A stretch of 64,000 nucleotides of DNA from assembly GCA_039026375.1 (NCBI GenBank), contig JBCCML010000012.1, positions 38,499 through 102,498 of the forward strand, given 5' to 3'. The stretch's first letter is position 1; every line of letters begins with the position of its first letter. The notes below the pieces were generated by a model that did not search any database, was not told the DNA's origin, and was given only the letters and a program-made list of their open reading frames with translations. Of this stretch, positions 25,910 through 34,732 are shown piece after piece. The translations under genes and the position numbers were made by a program. The stretch is from Thermohalobaculum sp039026375 (lineage in GTDB: Bacteria > Pseudomonadota > Alphaproteobacteria > Rhodobacterales > Rhodobacteraceae).

Positions 25910-26728
25910 CTACTCGGTGCCCTGCTCTTCGCGGCGAATGGTGTCCAGCTTCTTCTGATAACCCGACTGGATGATGTCGACCGCCACCAGCACCGCAATC
26001 GAGAAATAGAACGTGGTCTTGGACATCGGTTCGACCGGGTAGCCGAACAGGTGGATCGCCAGCGCCGCGTCATGGGCGGCATGCGAGGCCGCGACCCCCG
26101 CCTCGCCCAACAGCACGACGCCGACGATCAGCAGGATGAAGAGGCCCAGCACCTCGTATTTGCGGTTACGTTTGATGAAGTCGCTGACCGTGTCGGCCAG
26201 CACCAGCATCGCCACGCCCGAGGCGACGATTGCCACTACCAGCACTGGGATCACCTTGGTGATGGCCAGCGCCGACAAGATCGAGTCGAACGAGAAGATC
26301 GCGTTCATCAGCACGATCATGAAGATCACCTGCCCCGCGGTCTTCGGCGTCTTGTCATGCGCCTTGGTCGGGTCCTCCAACTCCAGCAGGTGTTTGATCT
26401 CCTTGACGGCCGTGTACATGATGAAGGCCCCGCCAAACAGGAACACCACGGTCGAGAAGTTGACCCCGCCGGTGATCACCCCCTCCCAGCCAAAGACGTA
26501 GAAGGGTGCGGCCAACGCCTCGATCAGGAACAGCATGATCACCAGCAGCACGACCCGCAGCCCCAGGGCCATCAGGATGCCGTTGCGCCGCACGCTGGAT
26601 TGCACCTCCTTGGGCGCGCGCTGACTTTCGATGGAAATGTAGAGCAGATTGTCGAACCCAAGCACCGCCTGCAGAAACAGCAGTACGAACAGGTTGAACA
26701 GGTTCTCCAGCGTAAAGAGATCGGCCAT
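25910..26728 (-). CDS. TerC-family integral membrane protein
   Basis: A 272-residue protein with about seven hydrophobic segments. The first helix holds LGFDNLLYISIESQ and a later one NAIFSFDSILSALAIT; these are the two acidic membrane motifs (xFDNxx, FSFDSI) of the TerC/Alx family. Members are linked to manganese efflux and metal loading of exported proteins, and to tellurite resistance by name. No riboswitch such as yybP-ykoY was recognised in the 100 bp upstream. It is followed by the AEC gene on the same strand. Confidence 0.9.
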   Translation of the reverse strand: MADLFTLENLFNLFVLLFLQAVLGFDNLLYISIESQRAPKEVQSSVRRNGILMALGLRVVLLVIMLFLIEALAAPFYVFGWEGVITGGVNFSTVVFLFGGAFIMYTAVKEIKHLLELEDPTKAHDKTPKTAGQVIFMIVLMNAIFSFDSILSALAITKVIPVLVVAIVASGVAMLVLADTVSDFIKRNRKYEVLGLFILLIVGVVLLGEAGVAASHAAHDAALAIHLFGYPVEPMSKTTFYFSIAVLVAVDIIQSGYQKKLDTIRREEQGTE

Positions 26729-26831
26729 GGCACGCCCTCGGTTATGAAAACTCCCCCGATCCAGGCGTACCGGGGGCGGGCGGCTATCTCAAGGCGTCAA
26801 AACCCGTTCTGGTGTTCCGGGCGACAGGGCG

Positions 26832-27305
26832 TCATTCAAAGACCGAGGCATCTCCCCGACCCATGGGGTCGTCGCCAAAGCGATTGGGCCCTTCGCCGCC
26901 GCGGGTGGCCAGCCAGACGATCAACAGGATGTAAAGCGCCAGCCCCACCAATCCGCCGATAACCAGCAAGATGCCACTACTGCTGCCGAACGGGTCCGAG
27001 AGGAAGAAGTCGTCAATGCCCCCGCCGACGAAGAAGGCGCCAACCACAATGGGCACGGCTGCCAGGGGCAGAGTCTGCCACCAGCCCGATCGGTCTGTGT
27101 CGTGCAGGCGCCGCGCCGTCACAGCCAGTACAGGCACCAGATTGGCATAGTCCCAGATCGTCGCGGCCAACGGGACTATCAGGTCCAGACCAACCCCAAC
27201 GGCCACATAGAACAGCATGTACCACCAAAATTCGGACCGGATGGCCCGGCCCTTGAAGTCCGCGTACTTGCTGTAGACGGTCTTGATAGATGTCCCGATA
27301 TCCAT
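26832..27305 (-). CDS. DUF805 membrane protein, paralogue 1
   Basis: A 157-residue DUF805 protein with four hydrophobic segments. The family marks are RAIRSEFWWYMLFY near residue 21 and the ARRLHDTDRSGWWQ loop near 65. The C-terminus ends NRFGDDPMGRGDASVFE, a tail shared with the next two genes. The chosen ATG at 27305 follows GGGGGG; the longer frame from 27509 crosses into the neighbouring gene. Function unknown; DUF805 proteins sit in the inner membrane. First in coordinate order of three tandem paralogues. Confidence 0.85.
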   Translation of the reverse strand: MDIGTSIKTVYSKYADFKGRAIRSEFWWYMLFYVAVGVGLDLIVPLAATIWDYANLVPVLAVTARRLHDTDRSGWWQTLPLAAVPIVVGAFFVGGGIDDFFLSDPFGSSSGILLVIGGLVGLALYILLIVWLATRGGEGPNRFGDDPMGRGDASVFE

Positions 27306-27420
27306 AGCGCCCCCCAAGCACGCATTTCGCGACGGCAATGGTGCCGAAACTGGTCGTGCTTTCCAAGCGCCATGACCTATGGAAGTGGGTCGAAAATCGC
27401 GCGATTGGGGGTATCCGGCC

Positions 27421-27900
27421 TCAATCGAAGACCGACGTGTCAGTGGCGCCCGTTGGGTCGTCACCAAACCTGTTGGGTCCGTCGATGCCGCGGGAGGCCC
27501 ACCACACAATCAACAGGATCAGCGCGATGAGCATGACACCAAGGCACAAGGGAATCAGAAAGAACAGAGAGTGGTTCATCAGATCCGCACCGAAATCTGC
27601 CCCGCCGGTCTGACCAAGGTCGTAGACGAAGTACCAGAGCGGCAGCACCGATACAAAGGGCACCGCCTGCCACCACCCCGTTCGGTTGGTGTCGTGCAGG
27701 CGCCTGGAGCCGACCGCCAGGGACGGGATGAACGTTGCCGTCATCCAAAGACTGTTCAGATCCTCGGAGACGATGGAGACTGGAATGCTGACGATGATGT
27801 TCACGAACAGCATGAACCACCAGAACTCCGACCGTGTGGCGCGGCCAGAGAACACAAAGTACTTGCGGAAGCATGTTTTGATCGACTGGCCCAGCGTCAT
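27421..27900 (-). CDS. DUF805 membrane protein, paralogue 2
   Basis: A 159-residue DUF805 protein. TRSEFWWFMLF lies near residue 22, GSRRLHDTNRTGWWQ near 68, and the tail is NRFGDDPTGATDTSVFD. AGGGGATTTCG precedes the ATG. The 5' end (coding TLGQSI-TCFRKYFVFSGR) is nearly identical to that of paralogue 3, indicating a recent duplication of these two, while paralogue 1 is more distant. Ala/Val-rich helices span the membrane about four times. No function is known. Confidence 0.87.
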   Translation of the reverse strand: MTLGQSIKTCFRKYFVFSGRATRSEFWWFMLFVNIIVSIPVSIVSEDLNSLWMTATFIPSLAVGSRRLHDTNRTGWWQAVPFVSVLPLWYFVYDLGQTGGADFGADLMNHSLFFLIPLCLGVMLIALILLIVWWASRGIDGPNRFGDDPTGATDTSVFD

Positions 27901-28000
27901 CGAAATCCCCTTACGGCAATCTGCGGTTCAGCCTGCCCTAACGCCAGTCTGCTGCCAAGCAGGCTGACGGTTATGGGGGACCTCAGTTCACCCGGCCCCA

Positions 28001-28477
28001 TCAATCGAAGATGTTGGGCGCGCTCGCCCCCCTTGGGTCCTCGCCAAACCGGTTGCTGCCCTGGGTGCCCGGTGTCACCCACCAATAGATCAACAGAACC
28101 AGGGTCAACCCCAACACGACGCCTCCGGCGATCAGCACGATCCCATGCAACGAGGTGACAAGATCTGGGCTCAGCGCAAACGCCTGATCGCCCAACACCC
28201 ACACGCTCAGCGCGAAGACGGGCAGGCTCACCAGGGGCAGCGCCTGCCACCAGCCGGACCTGCCCATGTCATGCAATCGGCGCGCGCCGGCGGACAGGCA
28301 CGGGATCACCGTCACCACGTTCCAGGTATCGCTGGCAATCACCGACGTCAGGGACAGGGGCACGCTGATCAGGACGTTCCGGAACAGCATGAACCACCAG
28401 AACTCGGACCGTGTCGCCCGGCCCGAAAAGACGAAGTACTTGCGAAAGCACGTGATGATCGATTGGCCCAGCGTCAT
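28001..28477 (-). CDS. DUF805 membrane protein, paralogue 3
   Basis: A 158-residue DUF805 protein from the ATG at 28477; an in-frame ATG at 28492 adds five residues and cannot be excluded. The TRSEFWWFMLFR and GARRLHDMGRSGWWQ motifs are present, and the tail reads NRFGEDPRGASAPNIFD. It shares TLGQSI-TCFRKYFVFSGR almost exactly with paralogue 2. The three genes are spaced by about 100 bp each and may be one transcript. The MFS gene lies upstream on the same strand. Confidence 0.86.
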   Translation of the reverse strand: MTLGQSIITCFRKYFVFSGRATRSEFWWFMLFRNVLISVPLSLTSVIASDTWNVVTVIPCLSAGARRLHDMGRSGWWQALPLVSLPVFALSVWVLGDQAFALSPDLVTSLHGIVLIAGGVVLGLTLVLLIYWWVTPGTQGSNRFGEDPRGASAPNIFD

Positions 28478-28543
28478 TGCACGTTCCCGCATCGCACATT
28501 CCCGACAGAGTTCCAGCGGTGACGTATGTGTCCTTGCTGGATC

Positions 28544-29830
28544 TTAGGCCGCCTGTGGGGTCCAGGCCCGGTCGCGAACCGGCAGGTGCACAATGGCCGA
28601 GAAGATTCCCAGCGCGATCGCCGTCCACCAGATGGCGTCGTAGTTGCCGAACGCCTCGTAGGCCTTGCCGCCCATCCAGATGCCGATGAAGCTGCCGACC
28701 TGGTGGCTGAGGAACACGAACCCGTAAAGCGTGCCCATGTGCTTTGGCCCGAACATGGTGGCGACCAGCCCGCTGGTCAGGGGCACCGTGGTCAGCCACA
28801 AGAGGCCCATGGCGAACGAGAAGACCAGCACGCTGGTGGGCGTGATCGGCAGGCTGATGAAGGCAAAGATCACCACAGCCCTCAGCGCATAGATCGCCGA
28901 CAGGATGTAGGGTTTGGGATAACGTGCGCCCATCGGCCCCACGATCAGGGTGCCGACGAAGTTCGCGAACCCCACGATCGACAGGGTCAGGGCGCCAAGG
29001 GCTGCGGCCGACAGCTCCAGGCTGATATCAATCCCCAACCCCTCCAACGAAAAGGCCTGCAACACGCCGTCGGCGTCCATAAACGGGGCGCAGACCTCGG
29101 CCACAAACGCCGGGAAGTGCGAGGCGATGAAGGCCACGTGAAAGCCGCAGACGAAAAAGCCCATAGTCAGCAGCAGATAGGACGAATGGCCAAAGGCGCG
29201 GCGCAGCAGCGCGCCGGTGGCCAGGTCGTCCGAGGCAGCGGCATTGGCAGCCGGCATCTCGGCCTTCAGCAGCGGGATGCACAGCGCCATCGGCGCCAGC
29301 AGCGCGGTCATGATCAGCATGGTCATCTGCCAGCCATAGGCAACGACCAGCATGCCCGCGATGAAGGGCAGCGTCATCTGCCCGATCGAGCCAAAGGCGG
29401 CCGTCAGGGCCAGCGCCTGGCTGCGCTTTTCTTCGGGCGTGGCGCGGCCAACCACAGACAGGATCAGGCCGAACGCCGTGCCCGACACACCCAGCCCGAC
29501 CAGGAGGCCTGGCCCCGCATGCATCATCCAGGGCGTATAGCCGTAGACGCCCAGCAGCATGCCGCCCAGGTACAGCCAGAAACCCAGCCACAGCGCGCGG
29601 CGGTCGCCATACCGGTCCGCGATCCAGCCAAACAGCGGCTGGCCCAGCCCCCAGACGATGTTGCTCAGCGCCATCGACAGCGAGAACACCTCGCGCGACC
29701 ACTGGAACGTGTCCGAGATCGGGTCCAGCATCACCCCGAAGATCGAGCGGATGCCAAAGCTGAGCGACAGAACCACCGCCCCCGCGGCGATGATAACGGT
29801 GGTGTTGGACAGACGGCTCATGCGCGACAC
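28544..29830 (-). CDS. MFS transporter
   Basis: A 428-residue major facilitator with twelve predicted helices. The first loop after helix 2 has the MFS pattern GWIADRYGDRRALWLG, and QPLFG is just before it. The N-terminal SFGIRSIFGVMLDPISDTF is common in monocarboxylate or oxalate/formate-type MFS proteins (for example the OFA group), so an organic-acid substrate is possible. The C-terminal half includes VATMFGPKHMGTLYGFVF. There is no partner gene that points to a substrate; a DUF805 trio lies downstream. Confidence 0.88.
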   Translation of the reverse strand: MSRMSRLSNTTVIIAAGAVVLSLSFGIRSIFGVMLDPISDTFQWSREVFSLSMALSNIVWGLGQPLFGWIADRYGDRRALWLGFWLYLGGMLLGVYGYTPWMMHAGPGLLVGLGVSGTAFGLILSVVGRATPEEKRSQALALTAAFGSIGQMTLPFIAGMLVVAYGWQMTMLIMTALLAPMALCIPLLKAEMPAANAAASDDLATGALLRRAFGHSSYLLLTMGFFVCGFHVAFIASHFPAFVAEVCAPFMDADGVLQAFSLEGLGIDISLELSAAALGALTLSIVGFANFVGTLIVGPMGARYPKPYILSAIYALRAVVIFAFISLPITPTSVLVFSFAMGLLWLTTVPLTSGLVATMFGPKHMGTLYGFVFLSHQVGSFIGIWMGGKAYEAFGNYDAIWWTAIALGIFSAIVHLPVRDRAWTPQAA

Positions 29831-30128
29831 TCCCTATGGGAGATCACCATAGACCGCAGCCGTCGCCCGCCACAAACCACAATCCGTGACCGAGTCGATC
29901 ACACGCCGTGCTGGCAGGGAATTTCGCATCCGCCCGGGCTGCTACATGGCCAACCCGGCCACCGGCTGAGAGCGATCACCGGATAATGCGGAGGACTCTC
30001 TCCGGGCGCTCCCCTGGCGCTCCCCGGATGCGCGCCCCAAAGCATCAGACCCCGCAGGACCAGACCCCGCAACCGCCAGGCGGCGGTACCGGCCGCCGCC
30101 CGCTGGTACCTTCCCGAATTAACCGGCT

Positions 30129-30809
30129 TTAGCCCGTGCGCTGACAGGCCGACGCATAGACCTGCCCGTTCTGATAGCGTTGCGTCAGCGCCATCTGCCC
30201 TGGGCCGTTCATGTTCGAGGTGAACTGAAATTGCGCGACGCCGCCCTGCATGCCGCCCTGGCTTCGCCCGGTCAGTTGGAACGCCCTCCCCTGAACCTGC
30301 CAGTTCGCCTGAAACTGCATCGGGAACTGCCCCGCGCTGCCCATGTCGACGCCCTGACCTTGGGCGGTGCCATTCTGGTAAAGGACCATGTTGAAGCTGC
30401 CGCCGATCGCGTTGGCGGGCTGGCCCGGGGCAGTGTTCTGAAAGCCCCACTCGCAGTACCACTGCCCCACGAGGCTGGCCTGCTGCTGGCCTTGCGGAAA
30501 CTGCTGCTGGCCCGGCTGGCCTTGCGGGAATTGCTGCTGGCCCGGTTGGCCTTGCGGGAACTGCTGTTGGCCTGGCTGGCCTTGCGGGAACTGCTGACCC
30601 TGTTGAGCCCAGGGGTTCTGCTGCTGGCCCGGTTGTCCTTGTGGGAACTGCTGCTGACCCGGCTGGCCCTGCGGGAACTGCTGCTGCTGGCCCTGCTGAC
30701 CCCAAGGGTTCTGCTGACCTTGTTGGCCCTGTTGACCCCACTGGCTCTGCGCCAATGCGGATCCTGCCATCGCTGCCACCAACGCAGCGCCCCAAATCCA
30801 TTTGCGCAT
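30129..30809 (-). CDS. secreted Gln-rich repeat protein, unknown function
   Basis: A 226-residue protein with a clear signal peptide (RKWIWGAALVAAMAGSALA, cleavage before QSQ). Residues 21-110 are tandem repeats of a 10-residue unit (FPQGQPGQQQ) plus NPWGQQGQQ variants. A compact C-terminal domain of about 115 residues follows, rich in Gln, Gly and aromatics, with Cys119 (QWYCEWGF) and Cys222 (ASACQRTG), which could form a disulfide. The composition of the repeat part is prion- or adhesive-like. The start at 30809 is chosen for its signal peptide; an ATG at 30833 adds eight basic residues. No known family recognised. It diverges from zapE across about 110 bp. Confidence 0.8.
   Translation of the reverse strand: MRKWIWGAALVAAMAGSALAQSQWGQQGQQGQQNPWGQQGQQQQFPQGQPGQQQFPQGQPGQQQNPWAQQGQQFPQGQPGQQQFPQGQPGQQQFPQGQPGQQQFPQGQQQASLVGQWYCEWGFQNTAPGQPANAIGGSFNMVLYQNGTAQGQGVDMGSAGQFPMQFQANWQVQGRAFQLTGRSQGGMQGGVAQFQFTSNMNGPGQMALTQRYQNGQVYASACQRTG
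30480..30749 (-). repeat. coding tandem repeat (30-bp unit) in the Gln-rich gene
   Basis: Direct repeats of about 30 bp encoding FPQGQPGQQQ, with six near-identical copies and several degenerate ones. Such arrays can change copy number by slippage. The opposite strand is also open across the repeats, giving a false Leu-rich frame. Confidence 0.8.
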
Positions 30810-30921
30810 CCTACGTCTCCCTCGCCATCGCACCCCTGCTTTGATCGAAGGGTATCATGGGATTGCAGCAACGCCATAGCGTCGTTACGGTCGCGCCAAT
30901 CCCGACAGCAGAGAGACAGCC

Positions 30922-32046
30922 ATGACTACGGGGCCGATGCAACGCTATCGGGCGCTGATCAACCAGGGCGAGATCCACGCAGATCCCGCCCAACGTTTGG
31001 CCGTGGAAAAGCTGCAAATTCTGCACATGCGCCTGGCCGACTATAACCCGGCGCAAGGCAAGCAGGTGCAACGCGGCTGGTTCGGCTGGGTCAAGGGCTC
31101 ACCGCAAAAGGTGATCGCGTTGACGGGGTTCTATGTGTTCGGCGGCGTCGGGCGGGGCAAGTCGATGCTGATGGACCTGTTCTATGACGGCGCGCCGGTG
31201 ACGCCCAAGCGCCGCGTCCACTTCCACGCCTTCATGCAAGAGGTCCAGGTCGGCATCCAGATCGCCCGCGAATCGAACGTGACCGATCCAATCAAGACCG
31301 TGGCGGACGAGGTGGCCGAGGGCGCGACGCTGCTCTGCTTTGACGAATTTCAGGTCACGGATATCGCGGACGCCATGATCCTGGGCCGCCTGTTCGAAGC
31401 GCTCTTCGACCATGGGGTCGTGGTGGTGGCTACCTCGAACCGGCCGCCGGATGACCTCTACAAGGACGGGCTGAACCGCCAGGTTTTTCTGCCCTTCATC
31501 GCCATGCTGAAGGAACGACTGGACGTCCACGAACTGGAAAGCGAGACCGACTATCGCCAGGGGCGCGAAGAGGGCGAGGCCGTCTATTTCAGCCCGCTGG
31601 GCGCCCCGGCACGCGCCGCCATGGATGCGGCCTGGGACGAGGTGACGGGCGGCGACCCCGGCACGGCGCTGACCATCTCGATCCGCGGACGGCGGATTGT
31701 GATCCGCCAAGCCGCCGAGGAGGTGGGCCGCGCCAGCTTCGCCGACCTCTGCGAGGCACCGCTGGGCCCGGCGGACTATCTGGCCATCGCCGAACAATTC
31801 GCCACGTTCTTCCTGGACGACGTGCCGGTGCTAAGCCGTGCGCGCAACAACGAGGCCAAGCGTTTCGTGACCCTGATCGACACGTTCTACGAGGCAAAGA
31901 CCCGGTTCTATTGCTCGGCCGCGGCCGAGCCCGAGGATCTTTACGTGACAGGCGCGGGCAGCTTCGAATTTGCGCGCACCGCCTCGCGGCTCGAGGAGAT
32001 GCAGGCCGCCTCCTGGCCAGATGGCGGGGATGGCGGGGAGGCCTGA
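30922..32046 (+). CDS. zapE: cell division protein ZapE / AFG1-like ATPase
   Basis: A 374-residue AAA-type ATPase of the ZapE/AFG1 family. Walker A is FGGVGRGKSMLMD (residues 73-85), Walker B with its following motif is LLCFDEFQVTDIADAM (137-152), and ATSNRPPDDLY is the sensor-1 region. ZapE is reported to influence Z-ring dynamics in E. coli, and AFG1 acts in mitochondrial protein quality control. The length is as expected. GAGAGAC precedes the ATG. Independent gene, followed by the sulfotransferase gene after about 170 bp containing several CCTAAAC-type repeats. Confidence 0.93.
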   Translation: MTTGPMQRYRALINQGEIHADPAQRLAVEKLQILHMRLADYNPAQGKQVQRGWFGWVKGSPQKVIALTGFYVFGGVGRGKSMLMDLFYDGAPVTPKRRVHFHAFMQEVQVGIQIARESNVTDPIKTVADEVAEGATLLCFDEFQVTDIADAMILGRLFEALFDHGVVVVATSNRPPDDLYKDGLNRQVFLPFIAMLKERLDVHELESETDYRQGREEGEAVYFSPLGAPARAAMDAAWDEVTGGDPGTALTISIRGRRIVIRQAAEEVGRASFADLCEAPLGPADYLAIAEQFATFFLDDVPVLSRARNNEAKRFVTLIDTFYEAKTRFYCSAAAEPEDLYVTGAGSFEFARTASRLEEMQAASWPDGGDGGEA

Positions 32047-32214
32047 GAGAGAGCGCCCTGACGCGGATCCTAAACGGCTACCTCACGGGTTCTTAAACAG
32101 CCTCCTAAACAGGCTTCCTAACCCGATAGAAACCATGTTCGCGCTAGGCCTTCGCCGCCTGATCAACAGGTTTGCTGCGAACAGTTTCTCGATTGGTTTC
32201 TCGAAAGGTTCCGC

Positions 32215-33621
32215 ATGGCGCAGGCGCTTCGCATCGACCCCGCCGATGCCCGCAAGATGCAGCGGGCACAGATCATAAAGCTGGCCAAGGCAAGCAGCTT
32301 TGCCGAGGTCGCTGAACTGGCATTTCACTGGATTAGCGAAAACCCCGAAGACTACGAGATCCTGCGGTACTTGTGCGATGCCTGCCTGTTGTCGGGCTAT
32401 CTGGACGAGGCGGAGCGGCTATACCAGCACGGCCTTCAGGCGGAAGGCAGCACGTTCTACCTCAGCGGCCTCGGGCTGGTTGCCGCCGCCCGCGGCGATC
32501 GCAAAACGGCCGAGGCACAGTACCGCGCCGCCGTCCGACAAGACACCGGGGATGTCCGCGCCTGGATGGAGCTGTCCGCCATCCACAAATTCACACGCGA
32601 TGACGCGCTGCTGCTTAAACTACGCCGGGCGCTCAAGCGCCGCGACTTCAGCCAGATGCAGCGCGCCGTCCTGCACTACTGCATGTGCAAGGCGATGAAC
32701 GATCTGGAGAAGTGGGACCAGGCCTGGCACCATGCGTCGGAAGGCGCCCGGCTGGACGCGGTCACCTTCGACCCGGAGTTTCAACGCAGATGGGCCGCCG
32801 AGCTGGAGGAGACCTTCGACGCCGAACTGCTGCGCCCCCAGCCCAACCGAGGCCTGCCCACAGACCAGCCCATGTTCATCGTGGGCTCGCCGCGTTCTGG
32901 CACGACGTTGGCCGAGCGGATCCTGACCGCCACCGGCGAGGTCACACCGCTGGGCGAGCTGCCCACGGTCCCTCAAATCATGAATGCCGCGCGCCAAGAC
33001 GACTATGCCCGCGGTCACCGAACCGGCCAGCAGGGGTGGGTCCGGCGCTGGCGGCCGGAGGCATTCACCCAAGCCGCGCAGTTCTATCTGGATGACGTCA
33101 AGCGACGGACCGGCGGCGAAATGGCCCGCTACGTCGTCGACAAGCTGCCAGGCAATCTAGGCAGCCTTGGCCACATCTCGCTGATGTTTCCCAACGCCCG
33201 GATCATCCGGATGCATCGCAATCCGCTGGACACCTGCACCTCGCTATACCTCGGGCGCTTTGGCACTGGGCACAGCTACACCCGCCGGGTCGACTGGCTG
33301 GCCCTGGTCTGGACAACCCAGCAGCGCGTGGCGGACAAGCTGACCCAGATCATCCCCAACCCGGTACTGGATGTGCACTACGAAGACCTTGCCACCGACC
33401 CCGAAGGTCAGGGCCGGCGCATCTACGAATTTGCCGGGCTGGACTGGTCATCGGATGTCTTGGCCGAGGGAGGCGGCGGCAACTATGCGTCGATCACGCG
33501 GTCACAACACGCCGTGCGCGGCAAGATCAACACCGGTGCTGTGGGCCGGTGGAAGCGGTACCGCAACAAGATCGGCCCCCTGGCCGAAGCGCTGGGCATC
33601 GACATCTCGGCAGAGGTATAG
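32215..33621 (+). CDS. TPR-repeat sulfotransferase
   Basis: A 468-residue two-domain protein. Residues 15-180 are helical TPR-like repeats (for example CDACLLSGYLDEAERLYQHG). From residue 220 comes a PAPS-dependent sulfotransferase domain: the 5'-phosphosulfate loop is FIVGSPRSGTTLAERIL, and the 3'-phosphate region includes NARIIRMHRNPLDTCTSLYL. TPR-sulfotransferases of this type are common in marine alphaproteobacteria; acceptor unknown. No signal peptide or membrane helix. AAAGG lies about 6 nt before the ATG. A repeat-rich spacer follows the gene. Confidence 0.88.
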   Translation: MAQALRIDPADARKMQRAQIIKLAKASSFAEVAELAFHWISENPEDYEILRYLCDACLLSGYLDEAERLYQHGLQAEGSTFYLSGLGLVAAARGDRKTAEAQYRAAVRQDTGDVRAWMELSAIHKFTRDDALLLKLRRALKRRDFSQMQRAVLHYCMCKAMNDLEKWDQAWHHASEGARLDAVTFDPEFQRRWAAELEETFDAELLRPQPNRGLPTDQPMFIVGSPRSGTTLAERILTATGEVTPLGELPTVPQIMNAARQDDYARGHRTGQQGWVRRWRPEAFTQAAQFYLDDVKRRTGGEMARYVVDKLPGNLGSLGHISLMFPNARIIRMHRNPLDTCTSLYLGRFGTGHSYTRRVDWLALVWTTQQRVADKLTQIIPNPVLDVHYEDLATDPEGQGRRIYEFAGLDWSSDVLAEGGGGNYASITRSQHAVRGKINTGAVGRWKRYRNKIGPLAEALGIDISAEV

Positions 33622-33689
33622 CCGCGCCCGGGGGAGGAGGGGGTGTGCCTCAACGCCCACTCAGAGACCCACGCACGCACCCAACAATG

Positions 33690-33707
33690 TCACCTGGAAT
33701 TAGGTGA
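33690..33707. repeat. inverted repeat TCACCT/AGGTGA
   Basis: TCACCTGGAATTAGGTGA, perfect 6-bp arms with a 6-bp centre. A second GTGAC...GTCAC pair lies just downstream (33714-33739). It belongs to a spacer with many TCACC motifs on both strands. Confidence 0.5.
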
Positions 33708-33794
33708 TATGAAGTGACTATATTCGGAATAATGTCACCCATATCGCATTCGTGGACATCCAAACGGACAATATCCACCGCTACGTCATCTGGA

Positions 33795-33866
33795 ATGTCC
33801 ACAGCGAAATCACCGGCGAAATCACGCGACAAGTCACCCGCCGACTCACTTGCCAAATCACCTCAC
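33795..33866. repeat. tandem 12-bp repeats with TCAC core
   Basis: Six imperfect 12-bp units; the last five are AAATCACCGGCG, AAATCACGCGAC, AAGTCACCCGCC, GACTCACTTGCC and AAATCACCTCAC. They lie between the sulfotransferase gene and the end of the ABC operon. No gene is supported here. Confidence 0.6.
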
Positions 33867-33886
33867 AGCCCGGACGCCCGGACCCC

Positions 33887-34732
33887 TCAGCTTTCCGGTT
33901 CGTAGACCCGCGCCGACAGCTTTTCGTCCGGGTCGATCGACGGGATCGCCGACAGCAAACAGCGCGTATAATCGTGCGTCGGATTGGCGAACAACTGGCG
34001 CGTCGGCGCCTGCTCCATGATCTTGCCGTGATACATCACCGCCACATGGTCGCAGACATGCGCCACCACGCTTAGATCATGGCTGATGAACAGGAAGGTC
34101 AAATCCAGGTCGCGCTGCAAGCTTTTCAAAAGATTGAGAATATCCGCCTGGATCGAGACATCCAGCGCCGCCACCGCCTCGTCGGCCACCACGAATTTCG
34201 GCCCGCAGACCAGCGCCCGAGCGATCGAGATCCGCTGGCGCTGTCCGCCCGAAAAGGCATGGGGAAAGCGGCGCAAATGCTCCAGGTTCAGCCGGCACTT
34301 CGCGGCAATCTCGCGGACCCGCTCGTCGGTTTCCTCGCGCGAACTTGTCAGGCCCATCACCTCCAGCGGCTCGGCGATGATGTCGCGCACGGTCATGCGC
34401 GGGCTCAGCGCCGCATAGGGGTCCTGAAAGATCAGCTGGGCCCGGCTGCGATAGTCGCGCAGCTGTCTTTTCCCAATGTCGCCAACGTCATAGGCCACTT
34501 CACCATCGTCATAGGTGATGGTGCCGCCGCTGATCGGCGCGGCCCGCAGCATGGCCCGGCCAAGGGTGGTCTTGCCTGATCCGCTCTCTCCCACCAGGCC
34601 GAAGAAGCTGCCCTTTTCAATCTGCAGGCTGACATGGTCGACCGCCTTCAACACCGGGGGCGTGCCGAACAAGCTGCGCCCCAGCGGAAAGTGGATCGAC
34701 ACGTCGTCGACAGTGATCAGGGGCCGGCTCAT
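33887..34732 (-). CDS. dipeptide/oligopeptide-type ABC transporter ATP-binding protein (DppF/OppF-like)
   Basis: A 281-residue ABC ATPase. Walker A is VGESGSGKTTLGRAM, the signature is FSGGQRQRISIARAL, and Walker B continues KFVVADEAVAALDVS, where most relatives have DEPVSALD. The switch His is in FISHDLSVVAHV. The C-terminus carries the oligopeptide-transporter extension (NPTHDYTRCLLSAIP). It works with the DppD-like ATPase encoded just upstream (ATGA overlap) to power import through the two permeases. This is the last gene of the operon. At 281 residues it is a little shorter than typical OppF proteins. Confidence 0.92.
   Translation of the reverse strand: MSRPLITVDDVSIHFPLGRSLFGTPPVLKAVDHVSLQIEKGSFFGLVGESGSGKTTLGRAMLRAAPISGGTITYDDGEVAYDVGDIGKRQLRDYRSRAQLIFQDPYAALSPRMTVRDIIAEPLEVMGLTSSREETDERVREIAAKCRLNLEHLRRFPHAFSGGQRQRISIARALVCGPKFVVADEAVAALDVSIQADILNLLKSLQRDLDLTFLFISHDLSVVAHVCDHVAVMYHGKIMEQAPTRQLFANPTHDYTRCLLSAIPSIDPDEKLSARVYEPES

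Noticed and set aside
25559..26962. 467-codon plus-strand His/Gln/Arg-rich frame
   Set aside because: Antisense to the AEC and TerC genes, whose membrane motifs are clear.
27395..27406. 12-bp palindrome AATCGCGCGATT between DUF805 genes
   Set aside because: It has no loop or T-run to act as a terminator and no second copy was noticed nearby; chance is likely in GC-rich DNA.
30180..31046. Plus-strand frame with Leu/Arg-rich repeats
   Set aside because: It is a shadow of the repetitive Gln-rich gene, which has a signal peptide and conserved-looking domain on the other strand; it also runs into zapE.
32047..32214. Repeated CCTAAAC motifs between zapE and the sulfotransferase gene
   Set aside because: The copies are short and irregular; the AGCCT/AGGCT stem is only 5 bp and lacks a T-run.
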